From Pempheris klunzingeri (Eukaryota > Chordata > Actinopteri > Acropomatiformes > Pempheridae), in assembly GCF_042242105.1 (NCBI RefSeq), contig NC_092024.1, positions 8,146,001 to 8,210,000 of the forward strand: a stretch of 64,000 bases of DNA, read 5' to 3'. Positions 46,569 to 59,235 of the stretch are shown here, in pieces. Each line of letters opens with the position of its first letter. The stretch's first letter is position 1. Below the pieces are notes generated by a model. That model worked only from the letters and a program-made list of their open reading frames with translations, did not search any database and was not told the DNA's origin. The translations under genes and the position numbers were made by a program.

Positions 46569-49500
46569 TTAACAAACCAAACATATGCGGCTATCTACAA
46601 ATTTAATTTAGGAAAACACTGATCCATAGATAGAAAGTAGGAAACTAGAAAAAGCTGCAGCTTCTCTATCAGTACTTTCATTGATATTAGTGACATTATT
46701 GGAGCTAAAGTGGAACCATGTTGAGAAGATATGAGTGTATTTGATATGATATAACATGAGGTTAGTGCAGAGTATCTCACCTAGGTGCAAATCAAACTGT
46801 AAACCTGAACGGAGCATTACGACATGCAGAGTTAATTAGTTAATTAACACTATGCCATGGTTGCGCGATAATAGCCTCTCTCAGGACAGTAAATCCAGTA
46901 AGAGAAGTTTAATGGTTTGGTTTTCGGTAGAAAACTCTCAGATTCTTCTACCCCAAGTGCCTAGAACAAATAGACCCAGTTTGTTCCCTTCTCTCATCTT
47001 CAATTTTTCAGAGCAAAGCCGGAGGAAAAAACACACACAGACACACATTGAAACACAATGTGCCCTTGTGAGGGATCATACTCCTCCGAAAAACCAAACA
47101 GTCTGACAGTGTTTCCTTCATCTGGCTGCTTAATGTGTGCCACGGTAAAATAAGCTCCGGTGAGTAATCAAGGAGAAGGAGGAGTGGGCATGGAGGGGAT
47201 ATGAGAGGCTGGAGAGTGGGGTAAGAAACAGTGGAGAAAGGAATGTATACAGCGCTGGGCTGGCTAAGCTGTAAAAACTGTAACCTGAGTGTCTCTGCTG
47301 GATCGGATATCAAGGAAAGTAGAGGGAAATGAAAGCAGAGCACAGGGAGAGGCAGAGAGAGAGAGAGAGAGGGAGCAGGGGAGTGGAAAAGTGGAGAAGG
47401 AGGAGAAGGAGGAGGCAAAGGGAAACTTGGCGTGTGGATTCGGGAATGTTATCACGGTGTACAGTGACCTGATCTGGTTTCTACCCGCAACGTATCCAAT
47501 TCCCACCACCATCATTACCACAAGCCCTGCTGGCCATGACTGGGTCCTGCTGAGGGGAAACAAGGGGGAAGACGGTGGAGAGGCAGGATTTTACATGTAT
47601 TTTTATGGTTATCCACTGCTGAATGTACGGCAGGGAAGTGCCACCGTTTAAATCGAATCTAAAGTATCAGGAGTACATCGCTAATCGTCCTGGAAAGGCT
47701 CTGTGAAACCACCATCTTGTCTTTAACGGTGTTTCTAAGGAGGACAAAGTGGGTATTTCCCTGCTGATGATTTCTTCTTCATGACAGTGAAGACAAGCAC
47801 ACCAAAATATCATCATCATCATCATCATTTCAGAGGTCTAACCCATAGAGCTCAACGAGGGCATCAGTAGAGCCGGGGAGATTTAAAAGCTGTTGGCACA
47901 AATGACCTTAATTGTGCACAATAACCTAAAGAGATCACAAACTGCCAGTTCATTGTGATGCCAGTTTATTATCTACACAGACAGCGACAGCACCAGCGTT
48001 CAAAGTGACCGTAAAGTTTACTAAAATATAAATAAATACGAGCTCCATAAATGTGGCATTTATTACAATCCTGATGTATTCGGAGATGACACGTAAGCTT
48101 CTATCAGTTGCATTGTCTATAAATCCAGCATTTCACTACATCTTAGGCCATTTCTTGACTTTTTGCAGTGACTGATCCATCGACTTCCACATCGGCCTAA
48201 GTGTACTATAACAATACAGCGATGATGTTGGTATTCATGGAGCCTCATCGTCAGTGTGGTTAGAGACTCTAGGGGTTATTACAAGGTTAATACGTGAGGA
48301 AAGGGCACTGTCCCCTGGGGATACACCCTTTTCATAGATTGATATCTTAGTCTGATGGTGTAAGGGTTTATCCTCCTGGCAGCACGGATGAGCAAAGTAA
48401 ACTTCATGGCAATCTGTGTGTTAGAGTTGTGTAATATTGTGTACAGGTGGACATACTGATCTGATGATGGCTCTGTAGAAACAAGCAGTGTATGTCCTTT
48501 GTGCCTTTCGTTATCTGGCTTGGACCAAGATTTTGACTTGATGGCAGGAAAGATGGTGGTCAGGGGGTCAACAACACAAGTAGGAATCATCCTAAGGGGA
48601 ACGTGAATTTTCATTCCAAATTTCATGGAAATCTGTCCTGTAGTTGTTCAGATACTGTTCTGTGGGCCAAGTCTTGCACAGACAGATGGACGCATCAACT
48701 GAAGTCACCGTCCCAGGGGTGTGCATGTTACCAAGTATTGCCTTTTTTGAACTTTGCTGACTTGATACATAAAAATCAAATCTTTTGGCAGCTTCAAAAA
48801 TAAATTGCACTTCCAGTTCACCTCTGTTCTCTCAGAGGCTCTCATGAGACTGTGGGATGCGTAGAAGCTGATAGAAAAAACGGTTTTGTCTGAGTTTAAA
48901 CAGATGAAAAGGCTATACATCCAGTGTAACATATAGACATCTGTAGCTGCCTCTGTGCCTCTTCCTCCCCGGCTCACCCAGAGCCACGGCTGGTGCCGCC
49001 GCTTTGATGAGCCGCCAACCAGGATTAGATTCCACTCTTAATATTACTCCCACTTTCTCAAAGTAGTAGGGTGACACAGAGGACAGGATGGTAGGAAGGA
49101 AAAGGAGACACAGAGAGACGCTGTGTTTTTGTCCGCGTGCTGTGGTTATTTTACAGCTACATCCGTTTTACTCTGGAGTACATTCAGCTTGGGTTATGCT
49201 CCAACTCATTTGGTCAAAAGGAGGATTTGCTCCTTGAAGGTTTTTTTTCTTCTCAAGGCTTCATCCTTGAAGTCGGACTAATTGCTGCAGTTGTGTTTGC
49301 CAATGTTTGCGCTGTGAGTCTGTCACAGCACGGTCACTTTTTGGTTAATTATTGAGAGCTGGCGCTGTTGCCCATGAACGCGACATACAGTGACCATATG
49401 AGAAAACGCCTGGAGAATATTCTGCCTCTCAGTTTAGATATCGTACATGTTCTTTACCTAATAATTGGAAACATCCTATTGGGCCACTAACACTCATACA

Positions 49501-52500
49501 TGTGGACTATTTACTGTATCTAGATCATCTGACCTGCATGCATGGGAAATTTAGGAAGGAAACCATGGTAAAGACAGAGAAAATATGCAAATACCACAAA
49601 GTAAAGACAGGTACAAAAGTGCCCCCACAGTTTAAATAAAGATGTGTATTGGCCATTTCAGTTTAAACTGATGTTGGTGCAAAATGCCATGAGAACATGT
49701 TAACTGGGTGTCTCTGTGATTGGGCTGTCAGGACCTAACTTTAGCTCTGCTCAGGAAGTGGCACTAAATCTGACTTCCAGGAACCTTTAGGCAGAGCGAG
49801 TACTGCTGTCACTCATCACTGTTCAAGCAGAAGTGTTGTTACATCTGCAAACATGAGCTGTCCTCATTAACAGTCTTCACGGCTTTCACCGCCATTCCTA
49901 AAAACCCCGGTGACAAAAAAAAGCTGAGATCGTAAGCGTTAGGATTAGACTTTAATTACTGTAAATAATCGCTGCAAATCCTTTCATTGTTGGATGCTGA
50001 CAGTGTCTAACCTCGAAGTCCAGAGGGTTCCAGATGTTCACATGAACCGAAACATTCCTGCAGACGTAGTTCCGGCATGCAGGGTGTTTTACTCGTCACA
50101 GGAACACGGTGCTTTGACTCAAACCGTGCCCTGCACCTTTGTGCCACGTCTAACCATTGACCACGGCACCACAGTGGTATTTCATAACAGGCAGATCAAT
50201 AACTCCTGTCAGTCTTCATTAATAATGCCTTCCCAGCATTTAGACCAAGTTCTTCCACCAAGTGTGGCAATTCACTTCTGCACAGAATAGCAGAAACTAT
50301 ATGCTCTGCATGAACAAAGCAAAACAGAGGCAAAACTGATCCTCGAGCGGAGCTACAACTCCGAGATACAAATACAACACATCATGAATTTCTCTCTAAA
50401 ATGCTTAGAAACAGAGCGAATGTGCTGATGAAGCAGCATGAAAATCTGCCTCTGTCACTCCTATGCTGTGCCACAGTGTCTCAAATATGCAAAGAGATAC
50501 TTCTGCTTCAGTCCTAACAGGTGTGTGTGTGTGTGGGGGCCCATTCCCACTTGTATCTCCCTTACTATAACACCACTGTAAGCAATATCCGCCGCACTTT
50601 TTCTTTGTAACTGAATTTGTATCAAGTAATTGAGTCAGTGGACCAACCTGTTGTCTGCAGGCTGCGGACTCAGACATGCTCCATGCTGGGTGTCCACCAG
50701 AGCATGCCGTGTCAGCCTGCATAATGAGCCACTCTGTCTTCCTTTTTTTTAAATTTTTTTTGTTTTAGAGCTGCATAAGGTATTTTAATGTGGAAATACT
50801 CCAGAATACACCATCTGACTGAGACCTTGTAGTTTTACTTTATTTGCCCAAATCAAATTCTTGTTTCAGATACGGTCACTTCTCCACCCACAAGAGATCA
50901 TGAATCAATACTTAGGACCTGCCTCCTGCAGTGAGTGAACACTCTGCAGAGAAATCTGGACTCGCCCAAGTTAGAACTTTATTTCCTCTCTCATTCGCTT
51001 GGTATAAAACATCACAGACCGACCTGTTTGATAGACGGAATGAGACGTTTTTTCAAACTTGGACCGCCAGCAGCAGAGAAGCCACCAGTGTCAAAGTTAA
51101 TATGGATGCTACGTCTGCGTTAGTCCTTCTCTTATCTGATCCCTCTGAGAGAGCAATTATCTTTTACGTTTATTTAGGGCATTTCTGTTTTATTATAGAT
51201 GCACAGGCAGCAGATCAAGCTGATGCGCTAACATTTTCGCTTTACCGAGAAATCTGCAGTGGAGGCAGGAAGAAAATATGTGAGAGGACATAGTTCAGGT
51301 TAGGCCACAATCCGAGTTTGCTTTTTGCACTTTTTCCCCTCAGAACATAGCGATGGCTTGAAGACAACTTCAAACAACAGATGCACATACCCTCTTACGG
51401 ATGTGTGCGGCTGTATTTTGCTGTTAAATTTAGATCCGCTCAGAGTCAAGAGTCAGATGTGCTGGGTGGCACTGAAGCACTCCAACAGGATCACTCCGGC
51501 TCTGACATATCGGCAGGATCTGTTTGTAATTGACATTTAACTTCTTGATGTAGTGACTTGTGAGGAACGGCTGCTGCCATGATGAGATAACGTACAGAGT
51601 AACATGGGACTGGCTATAGAATAATGAACTGACTCATCTCAGTTTGATCTGGACCAAGCCCCCCAATGGCAAGACAAGGCGGGTCATCTCCGTGGCAACG
51701 TACTGAACAGTACATTGCCGCATGGTGAGTGTGTTTGTCCATGCACGGCTGTCTTCTGCAAGCTGTCGTTGTGTGCTAATTAACAGGCTCGTCCCATACT
51801 GAAGGCTAAATTAGTAGAGATTTTAGCTTTATGCATTCATCAGTAAGAAAAATGGATTCAGCAGCAATATGATGAAAACGTTACCTACAGCACCGAGGAG
51901 CAGTGTTCCCTCTAAGCTGCTAGTGACCTGTGACTAATATTTCATCACACAGACTAAATAATTACAGCTGATTCATCCGCAGTTGCCGCGGTGGTTTGTT
52001 TCGAGAAAGAACATTTCCATCCATGCTTTTCGAGTCAAACGGTGAACCATTTACCGTAGTTTAGGGTTCAGTAAATCAACGCTTCTGGGAACATTCCAGC
52101 TGAGAGGTGTATGGTGATAATGGGCCATGTGCATTAGCAGGGTTATGGTTTTGTTTTGAGCACAGTGCTTATTGACTGTGTTGTGAGAAGCTGTTATGGA
52201 GGAAATACATTTATGTATCACCTGCGCAGAGTTTTATTTATTTTTTACATACCTGCACCAAGTATCAGCGTGGCACTCTGCATTTCTGTGCTGCTGGGGA
52301 ATGCTGGGACTTTACTGCATTACTCAGAGCTACTTGGCTTCAGTATTATTTATTGGACTATGATATTTTCTTAAGTGTTATTGACTGCTCAGTGACAGCT
52401 GTAATACTGTCTGACTCTGTTTGCACGGTGTTGTGGCTGTCGGGTGCTGAAATACACTTGTGTTATTAGTCTTGTAGTGCATCTACTCATCTACTATAAT

Positions 52501-55500
52501 ATTGAACCAGTTTAATCGTGAGAACTAAGGAATAGCTCGTTTATTTAATCTCTTGCCGAGAGTCAGATGAGAAGATGGATGCCGCTCTCGTGTTTGTACG
52601 CCAAATACGAAACTAAAGCCAGCAGGCCATTAGCTTAGCTTAGCATAAAGAGTGGAAACATGCCAAAATGTAAGTGACCCTGATAAAACGCTTGTCGTTC
52701 TTATACTATATCAACAAACAAGATGTAACATATTAATTAATGAGCTTTAGAGGCACTGCTAATTAACTTAGTTCCGCATGTGTGTGCATGTACGCTCATT
52801 CATGCACATGGATGTGCTAATCCGTGGCGTTTTCATCAGGATGGGAGACAATTGGTGTAGCACTTATCACGCCAGCCGAGCACCCGTTTTAACACCGTGG
52901 ATGCCATGAAAGCATTTAGTTGCCGGGTACTTTACAAAGGGAGGAAATTAGCCTCCTGAAGAAGGGACCAGCTTTCTATTTGGAGTGACAACTAACCATT
53001 AGTATAATGACAGCCATGCGTTAACATACTAACAAGTTCCTTCTTAAAGAACTGCAAGCGGCCCAGCGGCCTTGACAATGACACAGTGATGGACGGACAC
53101 ACATACAGACCAGTGTTGAACTCATAAACATCTATAAAAGTGCTGAAAACAAGAATATTCTAATTATTCTAACTGTGGTGAAAACTGGGACATTTTTACA
53201 GACATTTGTCGGGACTCGGGACACCCAACTCAAAAAAAACGCTGCCCAACGGTGGGTCTGTCATTGCAAACTCATGCCGCACAACCATAAATCTACAAAC
53301 ACAAAAATTGGAAAAACTGCACTGTATGTTAAGGGGTTTTAACATATTGTTCTTTAAGTTGGCTTCTGTTGGGGATTAAGATAACTAATACCATAACTCA
53401 AATCAATTATTCTAAACAAAAATAAAATTTCTCTTCCTACTAAGCAATAGCTCAACTACAGCCCTGACACAAAAAAAATATTTGGCACGTAGTTTGATTC
53501 CTCAGCTTTGGGCTCCATGGATCATTTATCCCCCTGTGACATTTTTGGATGCAGAGACAACATTTTAAACTAATCAGATAAACTGTAGGAAAGAAGAAGG
53601 AGCTTTGAAATATCTGTAAAACCACCTAAAACTGATCAATCAAGCCCTTATCTCCGCTGTCACTGTGTCTTTACTGTGCTGTGGTTTCTACTTTACTGTA
53701 TTGTGATTTGTTCTCCATGCTGGTTAGTGTGCCGTGATAGCGTCCTTATCAGAGTTTTTATTACACCCTGATAACAACCTCCTTTTTTATTGTGCTGTGA
53801 TTGGGACCATTAGTTTGGCTGGATGCTCACCATGCAGCGTTTGGACAGGGTTCACCCCAATTAGGATGACCTGTTCTTTTAGAGAAGACCTGGAGGAAAA
53901 ACCTACAGTGTGGTTTTCTCAGGGCACAGCTTTAAATTTCGAGTGGGGTTACAATATGTCTGCCTAATTAGTTGAGGAGATGCGGTGTTGTGGACAAATC
54001 TAAGGAGCCAGTTGTAAAGTCAAGGCCTCAGGAGAGGCACGGCAAATGCAACAAAGTGAGAGATTGTTGCATCTGCTTTTGTAACAAGTGACCTCGGATT
54101 TCATTTATCTTCATCCTGATTTCCAAATGTTAAGATGTTTGCTTGGCTAACATTTATATTTCATACGATAGTATAAAAATGTCAGGGGTTACTCACTTTT
54201 AATTTGCTATTATTTTTTCACCACATTACTGCTCATCAGTATTGCAGCATTTTGTAGTGCAAGAGTTACGGCTCAAGTGGGATTTTGTCTACATCAAAAC
54301 TGATCCACTTTTAGTGATTCCTGTATGAAGATCTCCGTCTTGAGGTCTCACCGGCTAATCGTTTGTGTTGCAGAGTTTTGCCGAGAACACCATGAACGAG
54401 CTGCTTGGCTGGTACGGCTATGACAAGGTGGAGCTGAGAGACTCCGACAACCTGGACATGGGGGAGACGCCACAGCACATCTCTGTGCTCAAAGGTATGG
54501 ACCTATGGACATTTCAGCTGCTTCACCATGGGATCACGTGCTGCATAAGAATTTAATGAAAGTAGTGAAAATATTAAATACTCATGAGGGGAATGTGACA
54601 TAATGTATGTTGTACGTACAGTGTCGAACGTGACTATAAAACCTTTGTAAGTGTGTTAAAGGCCCTAAATACTTAATTTCTGAAACAGCTTCTTACTATG
54701 AGAAGTGGCGTCCTACATCAATGCACAATTTTGTTAGCCACAGTTTAAATATTTTGGTTTACACTTGAGAGATTTCTGTATGTTTGCTTGCGTTCTTGCT
54801 TTTCTCGCTGATTTAAAGTGGGTAGGATAACTATGATGTCACATAAATTTACATTTGGATCAAAATACAATGATAGATCAGCGGTTTACCTACGTTACCA
54901 GAGCTGGCCGTTCTACATGAAGCCACATCCACACCAACACAGTTCTAATGAAGCAGATTTGCTCATTTTTTTCAGTGTTAAACGAAAGCGAAGAATGATT
55001 TAAATCTGCGTTGAATTAATTTATTTGCTTCTAGCGAGCAGTGCACTAAGGTGCAAACACAACATTGACAGACTGTCAACTTATAAAGTGGTAAGCTTGT
55101 TAAACAAAAGTTTCCTAAATAGTAAAGTTGTGGGCTAGAAACCAAATTAATGGGCTTAAAGACGCGATATGGCCCGTAGGGATGAGAAGAACTGCAGCGT
55201 TGGATAATAATTCTCTGTAGGTTTGCCACTGTGAGAGACCCCTTTCACATTACGTTTGGTCGTTGATTCGCTATCATTATATTGAATATTGATAGTAGCT
55301 TTAACGTTCTGGCTTTAAGCATGCTACACTCTTACATCATGCAGAAAGCGCCACAGCATCCCATCAATTGTTCAGTGATGCTTTACTTTGCTCAATTTCC
55401 CCTGTCTAGAAAACTTGTTGCCAAAAATCCCAGCTTCAACAGAGAGCAGTGAAGGCTCTCCGGATCGAGCCAACAGCTCCCAGTCTTTGCCAGCCTCCAG

Positions 55501-58500
55501 GAATGGAGTCACAGAGCCCTCCACCACACCGTCCACCTCCACGTCCAGCACCAAGGAGCATGGCAATCTGCCCATCATAGTCCCCATGATCCCCCCGCCA
55601 CTGATCAAGCCCCCCGCAGGTAGGACACCTTTTCGGGAAAAGTAGATGAATCGAAAAGTAGTTTATATAAGTCCTTGTTTCTCAAGGACTTCCAGAAGTT
55701 TCAACTCTCTTACCCGTTTGGGTTTTTTTGAACAAGGCAACATTTTAAATTTCCAAAACGGTCAAGGTCATTTTCAACCTATCGCACACTGCTGGTGTGT
55801 TCACCCAAATGCCCAACCACCAACGCACACACTCAGTCATTTTAGTCAAAACACCCGACGAGGAGATCTAGCATAGAGTTCATCCACAGCTGTTCTCCAC
55901 ACAGATTACGTTGTACTGAAAGTTTAAACCTACTTGCTGATTCTCCTGCACTTAGCAGGAAAATCAATGTTTATGCAACGTGAAAACTTTCTGTCTTTGC
56001 AATGGCCTGAAAGCCTCCAAACCAGGCAGAGACAGGCGACTAATGAGCAAGCTACCTGCTGTACACCTTGTTTTCCTCCACCTGCCCAAGTGTCAATATA
56101 ACCCCATCAATTCTCTGAGGAAATGTCCGTGTTCCTTGGCCAGACAGAGGGCTTCATTATCCCCTACGTCTGCTGTGGCACAGGAGGTTGGTACGCCCCG
56201 GCGGAGGGAGTGAGCCGCCTTGGCATCACCCAAGAGGAGTCCCCGCTGGCCCTGCCTAGGCGGGGAAACAGATGGTGTGGTCCCACTTAAAGCCCAACAC
56301 CAACCCGCCACACGGCCGACACCCCCTTCAACTCGCCACCCCCACCCTCACACATATTCTGAATTATTCATGTGCCCCGCAAAATCCGACAAAGGACCTT
56401 TTGAGGTGCAGGTACAGCGGATGATGGTGGCATTTAGTATGGAGGCTGCATAATTACTGTTGGGTTTTTCCCCCCACATGCAGATGTGAGTGTTTTGAGA
56501 TGGGCTTGTTACGAGGTGCCAGGATGTGGGAAGGCGAAAAACAACTGCACCTCAAGATGTGTCTTTGTATGAAAATGTTAAGAAATTGTGAAAGATGTTG
56601 TGATTTCATGTTGGCCTTCGATCCTGTTCATTACGCTGTGGTACATACATTATTCCAAGCAATGTGCAAACCCTGATCCACCCACCCTCCAGGCAGCTTA
56701 GAATGCAACTATGTCTTGTTTTTCTGTTATCGCTGCAGTGGGCAGCAATCCAGATAGACACAGAAAGGCAGAGAGACTATAGGAATGAGAAAGACATAAA
56801 ATATGCATGTTGGGTCCACAGTGCTATCTTTTTGGGCCCCAGGGAGTTATTCCCTTAATTGTGAGTTAGTCTTTACTTAAATCGTGATGGCCCTGTAGAT
56901 CCATTAAGCTCAACAAGAGGTGAAAAGCCTGGCCAGTGTGCGATAAGGAGGTGAGCGGGGGTGAAAGACTAATGGGCCTGCGTTTTTTCACCCTCACACC
57001 CGCATAGTCATAATGTGATAATTGGGAGATACTGAAGGGAATCTCAGAGGATCGCTCTCATTGCAACAGCAACGGCACTAAAAGCTGGCAGCTCATCACC
57101 AGCAGTCACAGTTTACCACAGAGGAGGCATTTCACTGTCACAGAGGGTCTGTTAAAATAATTTGTTGCCCACACTGACCAGGAGGGATGTGCTGAAGTCA
57201 ACTGTAGATTTACTCAGACATTTGTTAGGGCTAACCGTGAATCTTAAGCGACAGAGGAGATCTGGGTATACTCATTTTGACCTGTAAATCCGTACATATT
57301 TTTTTAGAATGCCTTCTCTTTGTCTTTGCAAGGAGAACTTAAGGCCACACTCCCACACAGGCCAGGGATCGTGGACTAAGCAGCATAAACTGAGAAATAA
57401 ACCTACACACTTACATATATCAGCTGAGAGAAATAGTAGAATACTCATACACCGACTCCATCTATTGATAACTGACTGCAATCCACTTTTACTGCCACAG
57501 CACTGCTGCAAAAACGCCCACAGGCATATAAATATACACCCACAAACATAAATGCCAAAAACTACTTTCTTTTATATTTTTATTTTATACCATTTCTTAC
57601 ATGTATACTTTTAAACCTAGTGCCCTTATATTGGAATTTCTTAAAGAAAACTTCTACTGTCTAATTTGTTTCTGTTTTCAAACTTTGCACATATATAATT
57701 TAGTTATTTTCTAGGCTTAACTCTACATTCACTGTGCAACTCTTTGTGTCTTTAACATCCTGTAGCCCTAAGTCTATTTTATATGTCCTCTATTTTATGC
57801 ACAGTCTTGTCTGATGATGTAAATATTTGTTTGTCTGTCCTCGTGGCTCACTGGGGAAAGTTGTATTTAATTATTTATGTCTTTCTTCCGTCATGCGTCT
57901 TAATGTTTTGCTTTTTGTCCCCCTCTCTCTGCTTTAAAAGTGCCCTCATGATGACTAATGTGGGAATAAAAAAAAAACCGACGAACTAAAAACAAAACTG
58001 AACGGTGGTGTTAGTGTTAGTGCGGATGTCAGAGTTGTGCAACTTGTCAGTCAGGGAAAAGTAGATTAAATTGTCTTACAAATGCCTACAGGATGCACAT
58101 CAGTAGGGAGACCACACCTTCTGTCAGAGCCTCCTGCGTTAACACCCGCATCATCAGAGTACATCCTTGTGTCCACTTCATATTTTCTAATACCCACAGA
58201 GCACAGCCACAAATAGGCACCCTCCCATGTCCCTGGCTCATCCGGTTCTGCTGCATTTACCCGTGGCAGGGCTTCATTATAAATCCCACAGTGGTTTTGT
58301 GGCTTGAGTCTTGAGCGGATTTAAGCAGCCCAGCAACTGGGCTGAATCAGTGGAGTTAATGCCTTTTGGTCCTTGTGTTTAATACGTCTAGTTGTTGCAT
58401 GCTTGCAATGGAATTACACTTCGGTATAATAAATGTCACCCTTGCTTAAGAAGACTCAGACTCACGTTGATCACAAAGTTTAAGACGTGTTTCACAAGGT

Positions 58501-58886
58501 CAATATTGTTTATAACGTAAGCAATTATGAGTGTTAAATACCAGCTCTAGTCATTTACAGCTTCACTCTAGCAAAGCAAATAAAATAACTTAAAACTAAA
58601 CTAAATTAAATGTCCAATGTAATGATCTTTAGTTTAAAAAGAGATCATTAAGGAAAGTATATTTGTCTGTGCTTATTACATTTCGCACAAAATCTGAGGT
58701 CCATCCTAACTCTCTACTGGTTGTTTCTTTCTAGATGAGGATGCATCCAATGTGCAGATCATGTGTGCCTGGTGCCAGAAGATCGGCGTCAAGCGCTACT
58801 CTCTGAGCATGGGGAGCGAGCTGAAGAGCTTCTGCAGCGAGAAATGCTTCGCCGCCTGCCGCAGGGCCTATTTTAAGAGAAACAAG
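43978..58886 (+). CDS. sobp: Sine oculis-binding protein homologue, 5' part (continues beyond the window)
   Basis: Four coding exons, 43978-44073, 54374-54494, 55410-55619 and 58735-58886, joined in phase by GT-AG introns, give the first 193 residues. The start [20 protein letters not shown] is nearly identical to SOBP as I know it, as is [20 protein letters not shown] in exon 2. Exon 3 is Ser/Thr/Pro-rich and ends with [15 protein letters not shown]. Exon 4 holds an FCS-type zinc finger with Cys at about 153, 156, 176 and 180 (CAWC ... FCSEKC), then [11 protein letters not shown] and a consensus donor. The second zinc finger and the long proline-rich and C-terminal exon are not found to 64000, so the gene is partial here because of the window edge. 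SOBP is a nuclear protein linked to SIX1 function, cochlear development and cognition. Fish can have two sobp copies; linkage to pdss2 does not tell me which this is. Confidence 0.95.
46497..46567. repeat. (ACGC/ACTC)n to (AC)n microsatellite
   Basis: Irregular CACG/CACT units and a C-run lead into nearly pure AC dinucleotides with a TAT interruption. Located in SOBP intron 1. Confidence 0.85.
52525..52770 (+). repeat. Teleost dispersed repeat (TTAGCTTAGCTTAGCATAAAG type)
   Basis: The order CTAAGGAATAGCTCG, CTTGCCGAGAGTCAGATGAG, AAGATGGATGCCGCTCTCGT, AAGCCAGCAGGCCATTAG, CTTAGCTTAGCATAAAG, GGAAACA, ATTAATGAGCTTTAGAGG matches a very common fish interspersed repeat. It is non-coding. A partial copy of the 5' end is at 59161-59235. 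Confidence 0.75.
54495..55409 (+). other. sobp: SOBP intron 2
   Basis: 915 bases, AT-rich, no element or exon recognised. Confidence 0.8.
55620..58734 (+). other. sobp: SOBP intron 3
   Basis: 3.1 kb. No exon or named transposon recognised. The segment 56380-56460 and the segment near 57000-57110 look more complex than the surrounding DNA and could be regulatory. Confidence 0.7.
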
Positions 58887-59160
58887 GTAAAGTTCCTTCC
58901 TTCTCATCAGCTGGATATCTGATATGACATCTTTTAGACACTTTACAAACACAGTATGTCACAAATCTCCTCATCACCAGTGAGTCCCAGAGGAGAATAC
59001 AAAATTATGGGTCCAAAAATAAAATAAGAATCTACATATGATGTGATATTTACTCAGTGTGACATGTGTTGTCACTATGTGGTGAACGATCGCTGAGAAT
59101 AGCACGAATTGGACGTGATGCTATTGTCATCGTGTTCATCAGGTGATACAGTTCTAATAT

Positions 59161-59235
59161 TTAAAGGAATAGTTCAACAGTTTGGGAAAAACGCTTTATT
59201 TTTGAGAATGAGAAGAAAAGAGAATCTGCCTCTGA
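59161..59235 (+). repeat. 5' fragment of the GGAATAGTTC-type teleost repeat
   Basis: TTAAAGGAATAGTTCAACAG, TTTGGGAAAAACGCTTTATT and GAGAATGAGAAG follow the opening of the same repeat family as 52525-52770, but the rest of the element is not recognisable. Confidence 0.6.

Larger units (their letters stand above)
44074..54373 (+). other. sobp: SOBP intron 1 (10.3 kb)
   Basis: No other gene recognised. Contents: a (GT)n tract at 44667-44689, poly(T) near 44831-44851 and 45240-45253, (AC)n at 46527-46567, a (GA)n patch near 47355-47371, an (ATC)n run at 47808-47827, part of the CTGGACCAA-type repeat near 48620-48660 and the TTAGCTTAGCTTAGCAT-type repeat at 52525-52770. Candidate regulatory blocks are listed under findings. 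Confidence 0.75.
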
